Assembly: GCF_003265995.1 (NCBI RefSeq)
Contig: NZ_MVJN01000009.1
Coordinates: 110,866-174,865 of the forward strand
Length of the DNA: 64,000 bases
Direction: 5' to 3'
Source of the DNA: Legionella quinlivanii
Lineage (GTDB): Bacteria; Pseudomonadota; Gammaproteobacteria; Legionellales; Legionellaceae
Positions 24,986 through 35,214 of this stretch are shown here, in pieces. The notes under the pieces are model-generated. The model made no database searches. It was given only the letters and a program-made list of their open reading frames with translations, and was not told where the DNA came from. The translations under genes and the position numbers were made by a program. Every line of letters starts with the position of its first letter. The first letter of the stretch is position 1.

Positions 24986-26398
24986 ATGAGCCCGGAAAAG
25001 ATTTCATACTTTGTATTAATGGGGGACAGCCTGACCGACCGTGGCACTATTGCGAATAAATATTTATGGGGTTGCATTCCTATGAGCTGGATAACTGGTT
25101 TGGACAAAAAATCACCAGATGGACGCTTCACCAATGGCTATGCCTGGAGTGATCATCTGAGCGCCGGCATTGCTGAAGATTTCATCATCAAAGAGGTGGG
25201 TAAAGAGTATAAAATGGATGCGACAGACATCAGCGACGCAGTGATTGCCCATGATAGTAAGGTTCGAGCACATGTTCAGGATAGTTATGATTTGGATGAT
25301 GATCTGGTAGTCCGCTATAAAGGAGTTGATTTCGTTAGAAATTACAGCGAAGGAGGATTAAGCGCTCATGATTATAGCTGGGTTCCAAGCTCAAGTTTAA
25401 GCCGTTTCTTTAATCGAATGGTGGTCTCTACGCTGGAAGAAATGCGGGAGAAAATGATTAAATATGACGAAACTCATCAGGTATCGGATACACAGAAAAA
25501 ATCAACCCTGGTTATTGAATGGTCTGGAGCCAATGATTTAATCACGGTGAATGAGCGCCCAACCATAGGCGAAGCCAAAAAAGCATTAAAAGCCAGAGTT
25601 GAAAATGTCGAGGAACTGATAAAAAAAGGCTACTCCAATTTTATTTTATTTAATCTGCCGGATTTGTCATTTACTCCCATGTATCAGCAAAAAAGTGAAT
25701 ATGAGAGAGATAATGCTCAATCCTGCTCGCTTTATTTTAATGAACGGTTACGGATAGCCTGTAATGAATTAAAGATTCGCTATCCCAATTGTTCAATTGA
25801 ATGCTTTGATATCAATTCACTGTTTACAGATATAATTCAGCATCCTCTGAAATGGGGATTTGATCCGGAGAAGGTGAGTACACCGTATTATGGCTCCGAG
25901 GATTTTTACAATGAAAACGGCAGCTCTCCGGCAAAAGGTTACATTTTCTGGGATACTATTCATCCTTCAGCCGATATGCATGCTCTTCTTGCCCATCATT
26001 TCTATCTGAAATATCAATTTAAATACAATTTCATTGCGCCTGATTTTTTGGGCGAAAGCCAGCGAAAAGAAGCCAGCTCCACTATCAGTGAATTACGGCG
26101 TCAGTTCATCCAGGAATACGGCACACGTCTGGCTAAAGATAAAAACAGCTTTTTTGGCAGCTTGTACCGTTCCAATATTGATTATAAAAATGCCAGTCTC
26201 GAAGAGATTTTTCGCCACGCACTGTATGAAAAAGGCTATAGAACGCGAGCCAGCATCACGCATTTAAACTGGATAGACAAGAAGGGAAATATCACCTTGA
26301 AAGTGCCGCCTTTGGAAACTGCAAAAATGGTTGTGGAAGCGAAGGAGGGGATAAGGAGGGATCCTCCTGAAGAAGAAAGAATATCGAAAAGAATCTGA
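24986..26398 (+). CDS. Cytosolic SGNH/GDSL hydrolase, effector candidate
   Basis: A 470-aa protein with the complete SGNH catalytic set: GDSL block (VLMGDSLTDRG, Ser15), block II glycine (NYSEGG), block III GxND (WSGANDL) and block V DxxH (WDTIHPSADMH). Acyltransferase or lipase/phospholipase activity is expected. Unlike secreted PlaA/PlaC-type lipases it has no signal peptide, and it carries about 130 additional C-terminal residues ending in an acidic/basic segment (DPPEEERISKRI) like an E-block secretion signal. This favours translocation by Dot/Icm, although a cytosolic enzyme is possible. AAGGAAGA precedes the ATG. A CCGGCC/GGCCGG hairpin follows the stop. Confidence 0.85.
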   Translation: MSPEKISYFVLMGDSLTDRGTIANKYLWGCIPMSWITGLDKKSPDGRFTNGYAWSDHLSAGIAEDFIIKEVGKEYKMDATDISDAVIAHDSKVRAHVQDSYDLDDDLVVRYKGVDFVRNYSEGGLSAHDYSWVPSSSLSRFFNRMVVSTLEEMREKMIKYDETHQVSDTQKKSTLVIEWSGANDLITVNERPTIGEAKKALKARVENVEELIKKGYSNFILFNLPDLSFTPMYQQKSEYERDNAQSCSLYFNERLRIACNELKIRYPNCSIECFDINSLFTDIIQHPLKWGFDPEKVSTPYYGSEDFYNENGSSPAKGYIFWDTIHPSADMHALLAHHFYLKYQFKYNFIAPDFLGESQRKEASSTISELRRQFIQEYGTRLAKDKNSFFGSLYRSNIDYKNASLEEIFRHALYEKGYRTRASITHLNWIDKKGNITLKVPPLETAKMVVEAKEGIRRDPPEEERISKRI

Positions 26399-26405
26399 GA
26401 TATGA

Positions 26406-26438
26406 CCGGCCTCTTTCCCAAACTTGAAATGGGGCCGG
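26406..26438. terminator. Hairpin between SGNH gene and folB
   Basis: CCGGCC at 26406-26411 pairs with GGCCGG at 26433-26438 between convergent genes. The loop is long and no T-run follows, so it is a weak terminator candidate. Confidence 0.35.
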
Positions 26439-26465
26439 ATACTTGAAGTACATGCAGGTTATTTT

Positions 26466-26804
26466 TCAGCGTTTGACTGTCACTCTTATATCGTTGGCGT
26501 GGGCTACAGAATGTGGTTTGCTTACGCTAACGACTACCTGTTGGAGCTTAAATTCTTTTTTAATTAAAGCAGCCACACGGTCTGCAACCGTTTCAATTAA
26601 TTGAAATGAATTGGATTCAACATATTCAGTAACGCTTCGGCAGAGCGCGTCATAATCAATCGTTTTATTAATATCGTCATTACATTGACTAAAGTCGCCG
26701 GGAATGCTGATATCAATAAACAGATTTTGCTTAATTTGCTGTTCCCAGTGATGAACTCCAATGCGAGTGGCAATTTTTAACGCTTTAACTTCCAGAATAT
26801 CCAT
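26466..26804 (-). CDS. folB: Dihydroneopterin aldolase
   Basis: A 112-aa FolB, which cleaves 7,8-dihydroneopterin to 6-hydroxymethyl-dihydropterin in folate synthesis. It has the family features GVHHWEQQIKQNLFIDI, the CRSVTEYVESNSFQLIETVADRVA helix with the catalytic Glu/Lys neighbourhood, and VSVSKPHSVAHANDI at the C-terminus. The length is normal. No Shine-Dalgarno stands out. It is not next to other folate genes. Confidence 0.93.
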   Translation of the reverse strand: MDILEVKALKIATRIGVHHWEQQIKQNLFIDISIPGDFSQCNDDINKTIDYDALCRSVTEYVESNSFQLIETVADRVAALIKKEFKLQQVVVSVSKPHSVAHANDIRVTVKR

Positions 26805-26892
26805 TTTTTGATCAACGAAAACAAAAAGGGCAGGGTAGCAAAGTTTGAAAATTTATACAATCTTAACCTACGTCCCGACCATACCCCCCTAC

Positions 26893-27038
26893 CACTGCCA
26901 TTAAGTTAAGGAAATTTGTCATTCCCGCGAAGGCGGGAACCCATTCCTCAATTGGCATTATAGCTAGCTCAGAGGTGGATCCCCGCCTTCGCGGGGAGGA
27001 CAGTTTAATATACTACTGAGCTTAACTTAATGGCAGTG
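26893..27038. repeat. MITE-like element E with nested hairpins
   Basis: Perfect 18-bp terminal inverted repeats CACTGCCATTAAGTTAAG / CTTAACTTAATGGCAGTG (26893-26910 and 27021-27038). Inside are two G/C hairpins (CCCGCGAAGGCGGG; CCCCGCCTTCGCGGGG). A half copy of the terminal sequence (TGCCATTAAGTTAA) lies at 34889. The element fills part of the 418-bp folB-rph gap; 27039-27222 has no recognisable gene or structure. Confidence 0.75.
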
Positions 27039-27222
27039 ACCCTACGACCCACGACGTGTTCGGGGGACTCAGAAAACTCATAAAGAAACACTGGACCCTG
27101 AGGACAAGCCACAGGGCGCAAGAGATGGTAGATACCTACGGATTTGTTCGCGGGATCCCAAGGAATCCTTGCCAAGATTCCTGGATTCTGCGAATAATCA
27201 CAGAACATAGGAGCTCTCTGAA

Positions 27223-27930
27223 CTATGCTGACTTCTGCAGACTAATTAATTCTTTTATTCCGGTTTCAGCCAAATCCAGCATGCCGTTTAATTGAGCGCG
27301 GTTGAAACTGTTTTCCTCTGCGGTGCCCTGTATTTCAATAAAGTCACCGGCCTCATTCATAACGACATTCATATCCGTTTCAGCCAGCACGTCTTCTGCA
27401 TAGTCCAGATCCAGCACGGATTGCCCGCGGTAAATGCCTACAGACACTGCTGCGACATAGTTGAACGCCGGCATTTTTCTAATTTTCTCCCGGCTAACCA
27501 TCCAGTTCAGCGCGTCTCTTAATGCAAGACAAGCTCCTGTAATGGCGGCTGTTCTTGTGCCTCCGTCAGCCTGAAGCACATCACAGTCGATGGTAATGGT
27601 ATTTTCACCCAGCACTTTAAGATCGAAACAGGCGCGAAGCGAGCGGCCAATCAAACGCTGAATTTCAAGGGTTCGGCCGCCTTGTCTGCCTTTACTGGCT
27701 TCCCGGTCAGAGCGGCTGTGAGTGGCTCGGGGCAACATTCCGTATTCTGCAGTAATCCAGCCTTGATTTTTTCCCTTGAGAAACCGTGGAACACCGTCTA
27801 TAACTGAAGCATTACAAATAACTCGAGTCTGGCCAAATTCTACCAGTACAGATCCTTCAGCATGCTGCGTATAGTTGCGGTGCAACTGAATAGATCGAAG
27901 TTGATTGGGTTCACGATTGCTGGGGCGCAT
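27223..27930 (-). CDS. rph: Ribonuclease PH
   Basis: A 235-aa phosphorolytic 3'-5' exoribonuclease that trims tRNA 3' ends as a hexameric ring. Family motifs: [51 protein letters not shown] and the [19 protein letters not shown] segment with catalytic aspartates. GAGGAGC precedes the ATG. Divergent from yicC, with which it shares a 125-bp promoter region. Unlike the E. coli K-12 gene it is not frameshifted. Confidence 0.97.
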   Translation of the reverse strand: MRPSNREPNQLRSIQLHRNYTQHAEGSVLVEFGQTRVICNASVIDGVPRFLKGKNQGWITAEYGMLPRATHSRSDREASKGRQGGRTLEIQRLIGRSLRACFDLKVLGENTITIDCDVLQADGGTRTAAITGACLALRDALNWMVSREKIRKMPAFNYVAAVSVGIYRGQSVLDLDYAEDVLAETDMNVVMNEAGDFIEIQGTAEENSFNRAQLNGMLDLAETGIKELISLQKSA

Positions 27931-28055
27931 GGCTTGCTCCTCGATAAAATTGCAAAGTATACCCCTTTCTTCTTAATGATGCACGCAGACTTGCATTTGT
28001 ACAAATTTAGTTTATAGTCGGCCATCCTCAGAAAGAATTAGTAGTAAACTCGATT

Positions 28056-28922
28056 ATGACTAATAGTATGACCGCTTTTGCACGCGAGCAGATTCAAGTA
28101 GACGGCATGATTTTTTGCTGGGAAATTCGTTCGGTAAATCATCGATATATGGACGTTTCCTTTCGCTTGCCAGAAGCCTGGCGTTTTCTTGAAAATGACC
28201 TGCGAACAATGCTTAGAGGGCAGATTAGCCGCGGTAAACTCGAGTGTCAGTTAAAACATCAGGATAATTCCGGTGTTGAAAAAATGATTGCAGTTAATGA
28301 GCCATTATTGAATGCTTTAGTGAGTACGGCTGAAAAACTATCCAGTGATAACCATCTGGCCAATGATATGAGTTTGTCAAAGGTGCTGGCATGGCCTGGA
28401 GTTGTAAACATAGAGCAACCTGTTCTTGAGCAATATTCGGCTTCGATTTTAGACCTGTTCAATCATACGTTAAAACGACTGCAGTTAATGAGATCTGCGG
28501 AAGGAGCGGCACTACATCAACATGTACTGGATAAACTTTCACGGCTAAAAACCGAGACTGGGAAAGCCCGCGAGTTTGCTGAGAAGAACAGCTTGCTTGC
28601 CCGCGATAAACTGCTGACTCGATTGCAGAGTCTGAATCTGGAAGTGGATAGCAGTCGAATTGAACAGGAACTGGCGATTCTTTTAAGTAAAATGGATGTA
28701 ACCGAGGAACTGGAACGATTGTCGGTACATATCCATGAAGTGAATAACAGTCTCAATGCAAAAGAGCCCGCGGGACGACGGCTCGATTTTTTAATGCAGG
28801 AATTAAATCGCGAGGCAAACACACTGAGCTCAAAATCTGATTCCATTGAAATGACGCAGTCTGCGGTAGAAATGAAAGTATTAATCGAGCAAATGCGAGA
28901 ACAAATTCAAAATATAGAGTAA
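28056..28922 (+). CDS. YicC family endoribonuclease
   Basis: A 288-aa protein of the YicC/YloC family, members of which have been reported as endoribonucleases. N-terminal MTAFAREQ and WEIRSVNHRYMDVSFRLP and C-terminal GRRLDFLMQELNREANTLSSKS are the family signatures. It is followed after 6 bp by gmk, the arrangement found in many proteobacteria, and heads a gmk-rpoZ-spoT-ridA run. The divergent neighbour is rph, another RNase. Confidence 0.93.
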   Translation: MTNSMTAFAREQIQVDGMIFCWEIRSVNHRYMDVSFRLPEAWRFLENDLRTMLRGQISRGKLECQLKHQDNSGVEKMIAVNEPLLNALVSTAEKLSSDNHLANDMSLSKVLAWPGVVNIEQPVLEQYSASILDLFNHTLKRLQLMRSAEGAALHQHVLDKLSRLKTETGKAREFAEKNSLLARDKLLTRLQSLNLEVDSSRIEQELAILLSKMDVTEELERLSVHIHEVNNSLNAKEPAGRRLDFLMQELNREANTLSSKSDSIEMTQSAVEMKVLIEQMREQIQNIE

Positions 28923-28928
28923 AGATAA

Positions 28929-29558
28929 ATGGCGAATGATGGCACAGGAAATTTATTTATTGTAGCGGCCCCTTCAGGCGGGGGAAAAACCAGTCTCGTG
29001 AAAGAGCTTGTTAACAGCATGCCTGATATTGAGGTATCTGTTTCGCATACTACCCGTTCCATGCGTCCGGCCGAGAAAAATGGCGTCGATTATTTTTTTG
29101 TTTCGGAAAGCGAATTTCTGCGCATGATTGATGACTCTGCTTTCATTGAATACGCAAGAGTTTTCAACCATTATTATGGTACTTCAGTGATTCAGATTAA
29201 AGACCGACTGGCTTCTGGCATCGATGTGGTACTGGATATCGACTGGCAGGGGGCGCAGCAAATCAGAAGACTGTTTCCTGGGTCTGTCAGCATATTCATC
29301 ATCCCGCCCTCGCTGGAAACTCTCAAACAAAGGCTTCAAAACCGTAAGCAGGATAATGAAGCGGTGATTGGGAGCCGAATGTTACAGGCACAGGAAGAAT
29401 TGAGCCATTATTCTGAATTTGATTATCTGATTGTCAATGACAGTTTCGAGGTCGCGGCCGAAGAACTGAGGTCTATTGTGCTTGCCAATCGCTTAAACAT
29501 ACAGCGGCAATCAGTAAAGATTGCAAAATTACTTTCCTTCTTATTGGCATCGAAGTAA
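28929..29558 (+). CDS. gmk: Guanylate kinase
   Basis: A 209-aa enzyme phosphorylating GMP to GDP. P-loop [13 protein letters not shown]-binding [25 protein letters not shown], and [11 protein letters not shown] are present and the length is normal. It starts 6 bp after yicC. The GDP it makes feeds (p)ppGpp synthesis by the spoT product encoded just downstream. Confidence 0.97.
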   Translation: MANDGTGNLFIVAAPSGGGKTSLVKELVNSMPDIEVSVSHTTRSMRPAEKNGVDYFFVSESEFLRMIDDSAFIEYARVFNHYYGTSVIQIKDRLASGIDVVLDIDWQGAQQIRRLFPGSVSIFIIPPSLETLKQRLQNRKQDNEAVIGSRMLQAQEELSHYSEFDYLIVNDSFEVAAEELRSIVLANRLNIQRQSVKIAKLLSFLLASK

Positions 29559-29673
29559 AATAGATTATTTTGGTTATAAGCTTAAGATCATGACTGCGGG
29601 CCTTTGTGAAATGGATTCAGGCTCACTATTTCGTCTGATGCTATAACTTAATACTTGTATTGTGGGGGTTCTA

Positions 29674-29877
29674 ATGGCACGTGTCACAGTTGAAGATTGT
29701 TTGGAGCATGTTGCGAATCGCTTTGAATTAGTGATGGTTGCAACCAAAAGAGCGCGTGAAATTGCTGTTCGCGGCGAGCAGCCTTTAGTGGAGTGGGAAA
29801 ACGATAAACCGACGGTTGTGGCTTTAAGAGAAATTGCGGCTGGATTAGTAAAACCAGATATTCTGGATAAAGATTAA
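29674..29877 (+). CDS. rpoZ: RNA polymerase omega subunit
   Basis: A 67-aa omega subunit ([20 protein letters not shown]...ARE), which helps assemble RNA polymerase and forms part of a ppGpp-binding site in E. coli. The frame is open from a GTG at 29662, but the standard start MARVTVEDC at 29674 is preceded by GTGGGGGTT; I choose it. It lies between gmk and spoT, as in E. coli. Confidence 0.96.
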   Translation: MARVTVEDCLEHVANRFELVMVATKRAREIAVRGEQPLVEWENDKPTVVALREIAAGLVKPDILDKD

Positions 29878-29937
29878 TTCAAATCGGCAGTATCAGTTGC
29901 AATACAATTTTTCAGCTTTAAGCGAAGGGAGTGCTCT

Positions 29938-32058
29938 GTGAGCTACTTTAAGGAGTTACACGAAGAGCTTCAACATTATCTTGAGCAACAGCAGGTTGAA
30001 AAGTGCCATCAGGCCTATCTGGTTGCGGAAAAAGCGCATCATGGGCAGATGCGCCGATCGGGTGAACCTTATATTACCCATCCAGTAGCCGCTGCGCTGA
30101 TACTTGCCCGGATGCGTCTCGACTATCAAACTATCATGGCAACCCTGTTGCATGATGTGGTCGAGGATACCTCCATCAGCAAGGAAGAGCTAAGCCAGTT
30201 GTTTGGTGAGGAAGTCACTGCCCTTGTAGATGGTGTCACCAAACTGACTAAAATCAAGTTTGAGTCCCGCGCGGAAGCCCAGGCTGAAAATTTTAGAAAG
30301 ATGGTTCTGGCAATGGTGAAGGATATTCGCGTCATCATTGTCAAGTTGGCTGATCGCTATCACAATATGAAGACTCTCGGGGCGATGCCTTCGTCCAAGC
30401 GTCGACGCATTGCAATTGAAACCCTTGAAATTTATGCGCCTATTGCTAATCGGCTGGGGATGCATGCTATTTATGTGGGCCTGGAAGATTTAGGTTTTCA
30501 GGCGCTCTATCCCATGCGATTTCGCGCAATCAAATCAGCCGTTGAGAAGTCAAGGGGCAATCGCCGTGAACTCACACAAAAAATAGAACATGACCTGGAA
30601 GAAGCCCTCAGACAGTTAAATATTCCTTACGAGCATGTATTCGGCCGCCAAAAACATTTATACAGTATTTATCGAAAGATGCGCCAGAAAAAAGCCTCTT
30701 TTACTGAAATCACTGATGTGTTCGCTTTCCGTGTAATCACCGAAGATATCGACGCCTGCTATCGTGTGATGGGGGCTTTGCACCGCACTTACAAACCTGT
30801 TCCGCAACGATTCAAGGATTATATTGGTATTCCCAAAGCGAACGGCTATCAGTCCTTGCATACCACTTTGTTCGGCCCATTTGGTGTTCCTCTGGAGGTA
30901 CAAATCCGTACGCGGGATATGGATAAAGTAGCAGAAAACGGGGTGGCGGCGCACTGGATTTATAAATCCGCTGGTCTGGAAGTGAACGAGGCACAGCTTC
31001 GTGCCCGCGAATGGGTACAGCGGTTATTGGAAATGCAGCGAAGCACCGGGAGCTCTCTTGAGTTTATTGAAAACGTTAAAATTGATTTGTTCCCGGATGA
31101 AGTTTATGTATTTACCCCCAAAGGCCATATCATGGAGCTTCCCAAAGGAGCCACTCCGGTTGATTTCGCTTATACAGTACATTCTGGTGTCGGTAATAGC
31201 TGTGTGGCTGCCAAGGTCAACCGCCGTCTGGTGCCTTTAAGCATTCCTTTGACGAATGGGCAGACAGTAGAAATTATCACAGCTCCAGGGGCTCACCCCA
31301 ATCCAGCATGGCTTAATTTTGTGGTTACCGGGAAAGCGAGAAGCAATATTCGTCACTTCCTTAAAAGCCAGCAGCATAATGAGTCGATTGTGATGGGGAA
31401 ACGCTTATTGGAGCAGGCACTTGCGGAATTGTCTTCCGATTATGCCAAAGTACCTCCCGAATCCCTGCAGGCAATACTCCATGATTTAAATTATAAATCC
31501 GCTGAAGAATTACTTTATGCTATTGGTATTGGCAATCAAATGCCGATGGTCATTGCAAAACGTCTGGTGGTTCGCCCGGAGCCTGCCGAGCTCGATAAAA
31601 ATGGTAAAAGCCGCCCTCTGGCCATTAAGGGAACCGAGGGAATGGTGGTTCATTTTGCCGAATGCTGTCAGCCCATTCCAGGTGATAGCATCGTCGGGCG
31701 CTTTCAGCAGGGACGGGGAATCATCGTACATGCCAGCGATTGCCCACTGATTCATCATGTCCGCAGTCCTGAGCAGTTCATTGCCTTACGTTGGGATGAG
31801 CAGGTTGAGGGTGAGTTCTGGGTGGATATTACCGTTGAAGTGGCCAACCAGCGAGGTGTTCTCGCCGCCTTGGCAACCGCGATAGCCGAAGCGGAGTCCA
31901 ATATTGGAAATATTAATGTGGATCCTCGCGATGGGCGCCACAATGCTGTTACTTTTTCTATCAGTGTGCGTGACAGAACGCATTTGGCGCGTGTGATGAG
32001 AAGGCTTCGTTCCAACAATGTCGTCATGCGCCTTTATCGAAAAAAACAAGGGGAATGA
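29938..32058 (+). CDS. spoT: Bifunctional (p)ppGpp synthetase/hydrolase SpoT
   Basis: A 706-aa SpoT with GTG start (GGGAG upstream). Domains in order: HD hydrolase ([15 protein letters not shown]..., LLHDVVEDT, residues 40-150), RelA/SpoT synthetase ([37 protein letters not shown], residues 235-350), TGS ([26 protein letters not shown]), and a C-terminal ACT domain. The HD motif is intact, so hydrolase activity is expected. In L. pneumophila ppGpp acts with LetAS to trigger the transmissive phase, and letS is in this window. The stop overlaps the upstream end of ridA by a few bases. Confidence 0.97.
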   Translation: MSYFKELHEELQHYLEQQQVEKCHQAYLVAEKAHHGQMRRSGEPYITHPVAAALILARMRLDYQTIMATLLHDVVEDTSISKEELSQLFGEEVTALVDGVTKLTKIKFESRAEAQAENFRKMVLAMVKDIRVIIVKLADRYHNMKTLGAMPSSKRRRIAIETLEIYAPIANRLGMHAIYVGLEDLGFQALYPMRFRAIKSAVEKSRGNRRELTQKIEHDLEEALRQLNIPYEHVFGRQKHLYSIYRKMRQKKASFTEITDVFAFRVITEDIDACYRVMGALHRTYKPVPQRFKDYIGIPKANGYQSLHTTLFGPFGVPLEVQIRTRDMDKVAENGVAAHWIYKSAGLEVNEAQLRAREWVQRLLEMQRSTGSSLEFIENVKIDLFPDEVYVFTPKGHIMELPKGATPVDFAYTVHSGVGNSCVAAKVNRRLVPLSIPLTNGQTVEIITAPGAHPNPAWLNFVVTGKARSNIRHFLKSQQHNESIVMGKRLLEQALAELSSDYAKVPPESLQAILHDLNYKSAEELLYAIGIGNQMPMVIAKRLVVRPEPAELDKNGKSRPLAIKGTEGMVVHFAECCQPIPGDSIVGRFQQGRGIIVHASDCPLIHHVRSPEQFIALRWDEQVEGEFWVDITVEVANQRGVLAALATAIAEAESNIGNINVDPRDGRHNAVTFSISVRDRTHLARVMRRLRSNNVVMRLYRKKQGE

Positions 32059-32060
32059 GA

Positions 32061-32453
32061 ATGCAATCAATTCATAGTGAACAGGCTCCGGCTGCTATTG
32101 GAACTTACAGTCAGGCTATCCGCTGCGGCGACACAGTTTATCTTTCTGGTCAAATCCCATTGGATCCCGCGACCGGTGTTTTATGTAGTGACGAAATTCG
32201 ACTGCAAATAGATCAGGTATTAAATAACTTAACCGCTGTTTGTCAGGCCTCAGGCGGCAGCTTGGCTAATATCGTCAAATTGAATGTCTATCTGACCGAC
32301 CTAAATCATTTTCCTCTGGTAAATGAAGCAATGAGCCGCTTTTTTGTCGAGCCTTATCCTGCTCGCGCTGCTATTGGCGTGTCAGCATTGCCGCGTAACT
32401 CCCAGGTCGAAATGGATGGCATAATGGTGCTTGACAAGTCTGTTACAGGATAA
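32061..32453 (+). CDS. RidA family enamine/imine deaminase
   Basis: A 130-aa Rid protein that hydrolyses reactive enamine/imine intermediates of PLP enzymes. The family signature is seen in [25 protein letters not shown], and the C-terminal [24 protein letters not shown] with the key arginine. The first ATG (32055) overlaps spoT but touches the GGGGA; the second ATG, 6 bases on (32061), has proper spacing and is chosen. Position after spoT matches many gammaproteobacteria. Confidence 0.94.
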   Translation: MQSIHSEQAPAAIGTYSQAIRCGDTVYLSGQIPLDPATGVLCSDEIRLQIDQVLNNLTAVCQASGGSLANIVKLNVYLTDLNHFPLVNEAMSRFFVEPYPARAAIGVSALPRNSQVEMDGIMVLDKSVTG

Positions 32454-32457
32454 TTCA

Positions 32458-32958
32458 GTGGATAATAATCAGTACGCCCAAACCGGGCGTCGGATGTTTA
32501 TTATTACCTGGATTCTCCTTTTTGGTTTGCTGTTTATATTTTTTTATTACCATGGCCAATCTGACAAAGGGCGTGTCGAAAGCCATCCAGGCAAGGTAAT
32601 CATCAAGGCAGATGCGCAGGGGCATTATCGCATCGATGGCGCAATTGATGGTCAACCTGTCCATTTTATCATTGATACAGGGGCTACACTCTTAGCTATA
32701 CCAGAAAAAGTTGCGCGGGAATTAAATTTAAGCGGGCGCTATCCAATCCGTATGCAAACCGCAAAAGGAACCGTTGAAGGCTCCCTGACACGCGTAAATA
32801 AACTCTCTTTCGGTAATTTCACTTTATATGATGTTAAAGCTGTCATTATTTTAGGTGCCGAGGATGATATGTTGTTGATGGGTATGAATGTGTTATCGCA
32901 TTTTAGCCTCACACAGACAAACAAGACATTAGTGATTAAGAAATCGGATGAGCAGTAA
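32458..32958 (+). CDS. Retropepsin-like aspartic protease, membrane anchored
   Basis: A 166-aa protein: a short cytoplasmic segment, one TM helix (FIITWILLFGLLFIFFYY), then a single aspartic-protease domain with DTG in HFIIDTGATLLAIPEKVA and a second hydrophobic LLMGMNVLSHFSL loop. It belongs to the TIGR02281-type clan AA family, probably working as a homodimer in the periplasm; targets unknown. The longest frame begins with TTG inside ridA; AGGA before the GTG at 32458 makes that the better start. Confidence 0.85.
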   Translation: MDNNQYAQTGRRMFIITWILLFGLLFIFFYYHGQSDKGRVESHPGKVIIKADAQGHYRIDGAIDGQPVHFIIDTGATLLAIPEKVARELNLSGRYPIRMQTAKGTVEGSLTRVNKLSFGNFTLYDVKAVIILGAEDDMLLMGMNVLSHFSLTQTNKTLVIKKSDEQ

Positions 32959-32998
32959 GGCATTTCCCCACGGCTTAGATTTATAAAACGAGAAATAC

Positions 32999-34852
32999 AT
33001 GAGCATTGTGACATTAAATAAAGTCATCTTGAATGTGGGTGGCAACAGGCTGCTTGATGAAGCCGATTGGCAAATCCAGCCCCAGGATCGTGTCGCCCTG
33101 GTGGGGCGAAATGGGGCAGGCAAATCCTCTTTGCTGCGCTTATTGCAGGGTGAGATGCTGCCCGATAGTGGACAGATAAACCGTCTTAGCGGTCTTAGAG
33201 TTGCCGGATTAACGCAGGAAGTTCCTGTGCATGATAATGAAACAGTGTATCATTTTCTGGTAAAAAGTCTGGGAGAAACGGGTGAGGTGTTAGCCGAATT
33301 CTACCAGTTGTCTCAAGGCGAGGACTTATCGGCTTTAGCTCGTTGCCAGCAGCAAATGGACAATTTGCATGCCTGGGATCTTTTGCCTCGAGTCGACACA
33401 ATGGCTTCACGTCTGGGTATTGATCCTTCTGCAAGAATGGACAAATTGTCTGGAGGGATGAAAAGACGGGCATTGCTTGCAGCGGCACTGATAGCCAATC
33501 CTGATCTCTTACTGCTAGACGAACCGACCAACCATCTTGACGTGGAAGCCATTGAATGGCTGGAATCTTATCTGAAAAGCTATCAGGGAGCCGTTTTACT
33601 GGTAACTCACGATCGGGAGTTTCTTAGCGCTGTCTCCAATCGCATAGTGGAAATTGATCGCGGCAAACTCTACACCCATGAATGTGATTATGAAACCTAT
33701 CTGGACCGGCGTGAGGCAATGCGGGTGACCGAGCAGCGTCATAATGAATTATTTGATAAGCGTTTAGCGGAAGAAGAGGCCTGGATTCGTACTGGTATCA
33801 AAGCCAGACGTACTCGCAATGAAGGCCGGGTTCGTGCTTTAAAAGCGATGCGGGAACAGTATAAAGCACGCCGAAACCAGCAGGGTAAAGTCAAAGGCAT
33901 TAATCTTGAGATTGCTCATTCGGGGAATGTGGTCATTGAAGCAGAGAAGCTTAATTATCAGATAGGCGGCAAGACGATTCTACGCGACTTCTCGCTGCTG
34001 CTTTCCCGCGGTGATAAATTGGGTATTATTGGACCTAATGGCTGTGGTAAAACCACACTTGTTCGCCTGCTTCTTGGTGAATTGACCCCCGATTCAGGTC
34101 GAGTGAAACAAGGCACATCGCTGGCGGTCGCCTATTTTGATCAGCTCAGAAGGCAATTGGACGAGCAACAGACCGTGATGGCAAACGTTGCGGATGGGGC
34201 GGATCATGTCAGCATCAATGGCAAGCAAAAACATGTTGCCAGTTATCTGAAGGATTTTTTGTTCCCCTCGGAGCGTTTCAATCAGCCTGTTTCCAGTTTG
34301 TCCGGAGGCGAGAGAAATCGTCTGTTATTGGCGAAATTACTGGCTAAACCGGTCAATTTTCTGGTCATGGACGAACCAACCAATGATCTCGATATAGAGA
34401 CCATGGAGCTTTTGGAAACCATGCTGGTAGATTACCCCGGCACCTTAATTTTGATTAGCCATGACCGCGCATTTATTAATCAGGTGGTGACCAGTGTGCT
34501 GGTATGGGAAGGCGAAGGGCAGTTTAACGAGTATGTAGGTGGATACGATGATTACCAGATGCAAAAGAAAGCTCAGCGACAGTCTGCCTCCGCTGTATCC
34601 TCAGCCAAGGCCTCGCCAAAACGGACGAATACTTCGAGTAAGCTAAGTTTTAATGAGCAACGTGAGCTTTCGCAATTGCCGCAGCAAATTGAAACGCTGG
34701 AGGCAAGAATTGCTGAAGCGCAGTTAAAAATGACGGAAGCTGATTTTTACCAACAGGATGCCCAGGCGATTGCCTTATTTGGTCAGCAGCTTCAAGCAGA
34801 TGAAGCTGAGCTCACAAAATTATATTCTCGATGGGAGGAGTTGGAGGGTTAG
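32999..34852 (+). CDS. uup: Uup-type ABC-F ATPase
   Basis: A 617-aa soluble ABC-F protein with two ATPase domains: Walker A GRNGAGKSS and GPNGCGKTT, signature LSGGMKRR and LSGGERNR, Walker B DEPTNHLD and DEPTNDLD, and a C-terminal coiled coil (residues 545-615) as in Uup. In E. coli Uup affects transposon excision and ribosome/DNA branch handling. No TM domains are present, so it is not a transporter. Confidence 0.93.
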   Translation: MSIVTLNKVILNVGGNRLLDEADWQIQPQDRVALVGRNGAGKSSLLRLLQGEMLPDSGQINRLSGLRVAGLTQEVPVHDNETVYHFLVKSLGETGEVLAEFYQLSQGEDLSALARCQQQMDNLHAWDLLPRVDTMASRLGIDPSARMDKLSGGMKRRALLAAALIANPDLLLLDEPTNHLDVEAIEWLESYLKSYQGAVLLVTHDREFLSAVSNRIVEIDRGKLYTHECDYETYLDRREAMRVTEQRHNELFDKRLAEEEAWIRTGIKARRTRNEGRVRALKAMREQYKARRNQQGKVKGINLEIAHSGNVVIEAEKLNYQIGGKTILRDFSLLLSRGDKLGIIGPNGCGKTTLVRLLLGELTPDSGRVKQGTSLAVAYFDQLRRQLDEQQTVMANVADGADHVSINGKQKHVASYLKDFLFPSERFNQPVSSLSGGERNRLLLAKLLAKPVNFLVMDEPTNDLDIETMELLETMLVDYPGTLILISHDRAFINQVVTSVLVWEGEGQFNEYVGGYDDYQMQKKAQRQSASAVSSAKASPKRTNTSSKLSFNEQRELSQLPQQIETLEARIAEAQLKMTEADFYQQDAQAIALFGQQLQADEAELTKLYSRWEELEG

Positions 34853-34955
34853 CTCCAGAAAGATCAATTGTGTAGAGGGTTGGGGACATTGCCATTAAGT
34901 TAAAGTTAATGAATTTTTGTTATTCTTGAGCCGGCGTGGGTGTAACGTAAGAGAA

Positions 34956-35050
34956 AATCCCCTCTCCCAAGTTTGGGAGAGGGCTAGGGTGAGGGTTGAT
35001 TTTAACCCCCTCTCTCTAACTCTCTCCCCTGAGGGGAGAGAGGATTTTTT
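34956..35050. repeat. CCCTCTCCC palindromic repeat F
   Basis: Pairs of complementary pyrimidine/purine arms (AATCCCCTCTCCC...GGGAGAGG, then CCCCTGAGGGGAGAGAGGAT) resembling the widespread bacterial GGGAGAGGG palindromic repeats. It fills much of the 362-bp gap 34853-35214; a half terminus of element E lies at 34889, and 35085-35190 shows nothing recognisable. Confidence 0.75.
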
Positions 35051-35214
35051 TCATACACTCTAATGTCAAGAAAAACTTAAGGCTAATTGAAAAAACAAGT
35101 CGCGGTACGTAGCGGGTTAGGTGATCGTGCGACGACAATGATCCTTGATAAGCAAGCCGCATCGGAGTTATAGTTGATTAATATCAATTTTCCATCGTTT
35201 TGGAGAAATGCACT

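Noticed and set aside
27005..27295. Two short frames in the folB-rph gap
   Set aside because: They overlap element E or run into rph antisense, have no Shine-Dalgarno or family, and oppose each other.
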